Below, piece by piece: positions 15,278-18,247 of a stretch of DNA of 18,247 bases; position 1 is the first letter of the stretch; the number at the start of each line of letters is the position of its first letter. Source of the DNA: Oscillospiraceae bacterium (GTDB lineage Bacteria > Bacillota > Clostridia > Oscillospirales > Oscillospiraceae); contig JAIEFH010000273.1 in assembly GCA_029067025.1 (NCBI GenBank), positions 1-18,247 on the forward strand. Direction: 5' to 3'. The position numbers and the translations under genes were made by a program. The notes under the pieces are model-generated. The model was not told where the DNA came from. It saw only the letters and a list, made by a program, of their open reading frames with translations, and did not search any database.

Positions 15278-16125
15278 TTGACAGCGCCGGACACGCCCTC
15301 CACGTAGTACTTCTGCGTCAGGGTGAACAGAATGGCGATGGGGATGGAGATCATGACACAGCCCGCGTAGAACTGGGTGTAGAAGTACTCCACATACTCC
15401 TGCTCCAGCATGGTCCACAGCCCGATGGCGATGGTGTAGAACTGGGTGTCCTGGCCCATGATGACCCTGGCGAAGATATAGTCCACCCAGGGGCCCATGA
15501 AGGCGGTCAGCAGGGTGTAGGTGATGATGGGCTTGGACAGGGGCAGGGTGACGTGGATCAGGGTCTGCCACTTGGTGGCGCCGTCAATATAGGCGGCCTC
15601 GTCAATGGCCTTGGGGATGGTGTCCAGGAAGCCCTTGGCGATATAGAACCCCAATCCGGCGCCTCCTGAATAGACCAGGACAAGCGCGACCTGCTTCAGG
15701 AGGCCGGTCTCCAGGAAGCCCAGGCCCTTGAGGATGTAGTACACGGCGATCATGGACATGAAGCCGGGGAACATACCCAGGATCATAGCCAGGTTCATGA
15801 AGGGCTTGCGCAGGCGGAAACGCAGGCGGCTCATGCAGTAGGCCACGCAGACGGTGAAGAAAGCGGCGATGATGGTGCTGATGATGGCGATGATCAGCGT
15901 GTTCAGGAACCAGCGCTTGAAGTCGATCATGCTGTTGGTGGCGTTGAACAGGTTGACATAGTTATCAATGGTGAAGCCCTTGGGCCAGATATAGCTCTTG
16001 TAGGAGCCGCCCTCCGCGCGGAACGAGGTCAGGATGACATAGAAGATGGGCAGCACCCAGATGACGCCGAGGACGGCCAGCAGAACGTGACAGAGCACGT
16101 TTGAAATCATTTTCCTTTGTTTCAT
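15271..16125 (-). CDS. malG: Carbohydrate ABC transporter permease, MalG type
   Basis: A 284-residue inner permease of the CUT1 sugar importer class, with about six hydrophobic segments beginning at residue 8. The cytoplasmic EAA loop that docks the ATPase is clear: EAAYIDGATKWQTLIHVTLP. An extended loop after the first helix (FRAEGGSYKSYIWP) is typical of MalG. The ATG shares one base with the stop of the malF gene (TAATG). Substrate is inferred as maltose/maltodextrin from the neighbouring pullulanase and glucosidase. No ATPase gene follows; in Firmicutes a shared MsmX/MalK-like ATPase often serves such importers from elsewhere. Confidence 0.92.
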   Translation of the reverse strand: MKQRKMISNVLCHVLLAVLGVIWVLPIFYVILTSFRAEGGSYKSYIWPKGFTIDNYVNLFNATNSMIDFKRWFLNTLIIAIISTIIAAFFTVCVAYCMSRLRFRLRKPFMNLAMILGMFPGFMSMIAVYYILKGLGFLETGLLKQVALVLVYSGGAGLGFYIAKGFLDTIPKAIDEAAYIDGATKWQTLIHVTLPLSKPIITYTLLTAFMGPWVDYIFARVIMGQDTQFYTIAIGLWTMLEQEYVEYFYTQFYAGCVMISIPIAILFTLTQKYYVEGVSGAVKG

Positions 16126-17537
16126 TATTGGAACGCCCCCTCATCCTTGTATGCGCCGGTCTGGTGGTAGGTGAGCAGCGCTGTGACCGCCAGCACAATA
16201 AAGGTCATAATGCCGATCACGGAGCCGATGTTGTAGTCCTTCTGGGTGATGGTCAACCGATACAGCCAGGTGATGAGCAGATCGGTCTTGCCCGCGAAGT
16301 AGTAGTCCAGCGAGTCCGGCCCGCCGCCGCTCAGCAGGAAGATCACGTTGAAGTTGTTGATGTTCCCGGTGAAGGAGGTAATCAGATTGGGCGTCATAAC
16401 AAACAGCATATAGGGCAGGGTGATTTTGCGGAAAATAGTGGGCGGATTGGCGCCGTCAATGCGGGCGGCCTCATACAGCTCGCCGGGAATGTTCTGCAAA
16501 ATACCCGTAGTAGACAGCATAGTGTAGGGGATACCGATCCACATATTGATGCAGATGATGGTAACTTTGGCGTATGTCGCGTTGGTGAAGAAGGGAACCG
16601 AATCCGTGGCCCCGATCAGGCCAACCAACCTCAGCAGGACGTTCACCGGGCCGTTGGTGTTGAAGATGGTGCGCATACTCAGCAGGGTGACGAACTGGGG
16701 CACGGCGATGGACAGCACGAACACGAAGCGCCAGAAGCCCTTGGCGCGGGTGTCCTTGCGGTTGATGAGCAGAGCCAGCAGCATACCCAGGATAAAGTTG
16801 CTGAAGGTGGCGCACACGGCCCAGATCAGCGTCCAGCCCAGCACCGGCCAGAAGGTGGCGGCCAGCTTGCTGCCGTTGGTAAACAGCTGGGCGAAGTTGG
16901 ACAGCCCCACCCAGCCGAACAGGTTTCCGGGAGGCTGGTGGTCGCGGTCATAGCTGGTGAAAGCGATCAGGATCATGAAGATCAGCGGGATGATGGTGAA
17001 TGCCAGGATGCCGAAGGAGGGGAAGGCCATCAGCAGGCCGTGGATGTTCTCCTCCAGCAGGGAGTGCAGGTCGTCCTTAAAGGTGGGGATGTGCATACCC
17101 CGCTCCTTGCGCTTCTGGGTGCAGTAGGCGCTCTTCATGGACATATAGGCCACGGCGATGACAATGGCCGTCAGCACAATGGTGATCACGCCGTACAGCA
17201 TACACAGCATGGAGTTGTCGCCATGGGTGTACTCGAAGATGCCAAGGGCCTCGTTAAAGACCTCTTCCTGCGTCTTGGTGCCCAGGGTGAGGAAGTTGCC
17301 CAGAGCGGCCGCCCCGAAGCGGACCATATAGAAGATGTAGCCAACCTCGATGACCAGCAGAAGAAGGCCGCGGATGATCTGCTTGTTGATCAGGTTGCCC
17401 AGACCAAAGATGAGAAAGGACAGCTTGGAAATGACATCGCTCTCACGGATGACCTGAGAGGGACGCGCGGTGTTGGGCAGTACGGCGCGCCGCACCGGCG
17501 CGTCGGCGCTGCCCGGGTTAGTTTTCTTCGTCTCCAT
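16125..17537 (-). CDS. malF: Carbohydrate ABC transporter permease, MalF type
   Basis: A 470-residue permease, longer than the common 300-residue sugar permeases and closer to true MalF proteins. Extra N-terminal membrane segments (about 37-75 and 110-130) precede a cytoplasmic stretch and the six-helix core. The EAA loop reads EAARIDGANPPTIFRKITLP. A soluble charged N-terminus (1-35) comes first. The ribosome site is weak: a GGGGGG run lies about 13 nt upstream of the ATG, and a run of hairpins precedes the gene, so lower expression than the binding protein is likely. It pairs with the coupled MalG. Confidence 0.93.
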   Translation of the reverse strand: METKKTNPGSADAPVRRAVLPNTARPSQVIRESDVISKLSFLIFGLGNLINKQIIRGLLLLVIEVGYIFYMVRFGAAALGNFLTLGTKTQEEVFNEALGIFEYTHGDNSMLCMLYGVITIVLTAIVIAVAYMSMKSAYCTQKRKERGMHIPTFKDDLHSLLEENIHGLLMAFPSFGILAFTIIPLIFMILIAFTSYDRDHQPPGNLFGWVGLSNFAQLFTNGSKLAATFWPVLGWTLIWAVCATFSNFILGMLLALLINRKDTRAKGFWRFVFVLSIAVPQFVTLLSMRTIFNTNGPVNVLLRLVGLIGATDSVPFFTNATYAKVTIICINMWIGIPYTMLSTTGILQNIPGELYEAARIDGANPPTIFRKITLPYMLFVMTPNLITSFTGNINNFNVIFLLSGGGPDSLDYYFAGKTDLLITWLYRLTITQKDYNIGSVIGIMTFIVLAVTALLTYHQTGAYKDEGAFQ

Positions 17538-17567
17538 AGATTTTCTCGACCCCCCTGTATTGAATCA

Positions 17568-17601
17568 CGGCGGGGACACCAAATGGACAGCATCCCCGCC
17601 G
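17568..17601. other. Hairpin upstream of malF (9-bp stem)
   Basis: A 9-bp stem CGGCGGGGA/TCCCCGCCG with a 16-nt loop, about 30 nt before the malF start on the transcript. It is the last of three hairpins in the binding protein-malF gap. Confidence 0.6.
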
Positions 17602-17638
17602 CTTTTATGGACGGCAGTCCCGCCTGCGGTTCAGCGGG

Positions 17639-17686
17639 CGATGTGGGCCGGCCCACATCGATGAAAAAGCCATAGCTTTTTCATCG
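17639..17686 (-). other. Tandem hairpins after the binding-protein gene
   Basis: Two overlapping perfect inverted repeats. The first (17659-17686) has a 12-bp stem CGATGAAAAAGC/GCTTTTTCATCG with a 4-nt loop. The second (17639-17660) is a 22-bp palindrome of CGATGTGGGCC and its complement. They share CG at 17659-17660, so the RNA may switch between folds. There is no T-run after them on the minus strand, which fits a stability or partial-termination role after a highly expressed binding protein. Confidence 0.75.
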
Positions 17687-17711
17687 GATTCATATTCATT
17701 TTAGCCTGTTC

Positions 17712-18247
17712 TTACTCCGCGGTCATGGCGGCGACAAAGGTGTCCAGCTTGGCCTGGGCGTTATCCTTGGTGATCTCCTTGCTGCGGATCTCGGTGGGGA
17801 TGGCGCCGGCGTAGGTCCAGTACCGGGCGGAGAAGGTGGTGCTGGTGGGCTGCATCACGCTGCAGTTGTTGGACTCCTCCACCAGGACGGTGGCCAGTTC
17901 GTTGGCCTTCACGGCGTCGGAGTTGGCGGCGTCGTTGTGGGTGGGGATCTGAGCGGACTTCTCAAAGCGCAGGGTCTGGTTCTCCCCGTTGCCCAGGAAG
18001 GCGGCGAAAGCCACGGCGGCGGCGGGGTTCTTGGACTTGGCGTTGACGCCGATGCACTTGGAGCCGTAGAAGCCCAGCAGCTGATGGTCGGTGCCGTCGG
18101 GATTGAAGGTGGGGATGACAGCCAGGCCCAGGTCGTCGCCCAGGACATCGTGATAGCTGTCATAGTTCCAGGCGCCGTCCCACCAAGCGCCCAGGCGGTG
18201 GTCGCCGATCAGCTCGGACACGGCGATCTCGCCGTCAAAGGCGCACT
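17712..18247 (-). CDS. malE: Sugar ABC transporter solute-binding protein, C-terminal part
   Basis: The last 177 residues of a protein whose start lies beyond the right edge; the frame is open to the window end. It reads like the C-lobe of an extracellular CUT1 maltose-type binding protein: GAWNYDSY, LGLAVIPTFNPDG, then the conserved helix PAAAVAFAAFLGNGENQ and the QIPTHNDA segment, ending with a helix of pore-side residues. It would capture malto-oligosaccharides outside the cell and deliver them to MalF/MalG. The lipoprotein signal expected at its N-terminus is not in the window. Substrate is inferred from gene order. Confidence 0.87.
   Translation of the reverse strand, partial: CAFDGEIAVSELIGDHRLGAWWDGAWNYDSYHDVLGDDLGLAVIPTFNPDGTDHQLLGFYGSKCIGVNAKSKNPAAAVAFAAFLGNGENQTLRFEKSAQIPTHNDAANSDAVKANELATVLVEESNNCSVMQPTSTTFSARYWTYAGAIPTEIRSKEITKDNAQAKLDTFVAAMTAE

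Noticed and set aside
16101..17675. Long plus-strand open frame opposite the malF gene.
   Set aside because: It is a product of codon bias on the opposite strand, with His/Gln/Gly-rich low-complexity translation, no ribosome site and no known domain.

Overview
The window looks like a chromosomal segment of a high-GC Gram-positive gut bacterium, most likely a Clostridia/Oscillospiraceae-type Firmicute. This is inferred from strong AGGAGG ribosome-binding sites about 7 nt from starts, compact coupled operons, an aldo/keto reductase-ferredoxin fusion common in Clostridia, and a maltodextrin ABC importer without an adjacent ATPase gene. No rRNA, tRNA, CRISPR array, insertion sequence or integrase was seen.

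Left end (1-1116, minus strand): a MarR-family regulator overlaps by 7 nt the start of a LolD/MacB-type ABC ATPase gene that runs off the left edge. Its promoter matches the consensus closely, and a perfect 25-bp inverted repeat covers the -10 box, which suggests autoregulation. Divergent from it (1192-4761, plus strand), a second promoter drives an aldo/keto reductase with a C-terminal two-cluster ferredoxin domain, followed by a family 2 glycoside hydrolase.

Middle (4768-7002, minus strand): a compact cassette of four genes of unknown function: a 77-aa orphan, two diverged DUF2589-like proteins sharing a PPAEG motif, and a 273-aa protein with a proline linker and a lysine/proline tail. Terminator-like hairpins bound it on both sides. 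It is unrelated to the sugar genes around it and is the best candidate here for an undescribed system.

Right side (7093-18247, minus strand): an alpha-glucan utilisation locus. In transcription order from the right edge it holds a solute-binding protein (partial), MalF-type and MalG-type permeases, type I pullulanase (GH13), a glycogen-debranching amylo-alpha-1,6-glucosidase, a GH31 alpha-glucosidase, a HAD hydrolase and a membrane-anchored alpha/beta hydrolase. Imported maltodextrins or stored glycogen would be debranched by the pullulanase and the amylo-1,6-glucosidase and trimmed to glucose by the GH31 enzyme. The roles of the last two genes are open. Hairpins between the binding protein and MalF, after MalG and after the pullulanase suggest graded expression. 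Coordinates and motifs were read by eye; family names rest on recognised motifs, not on searches.
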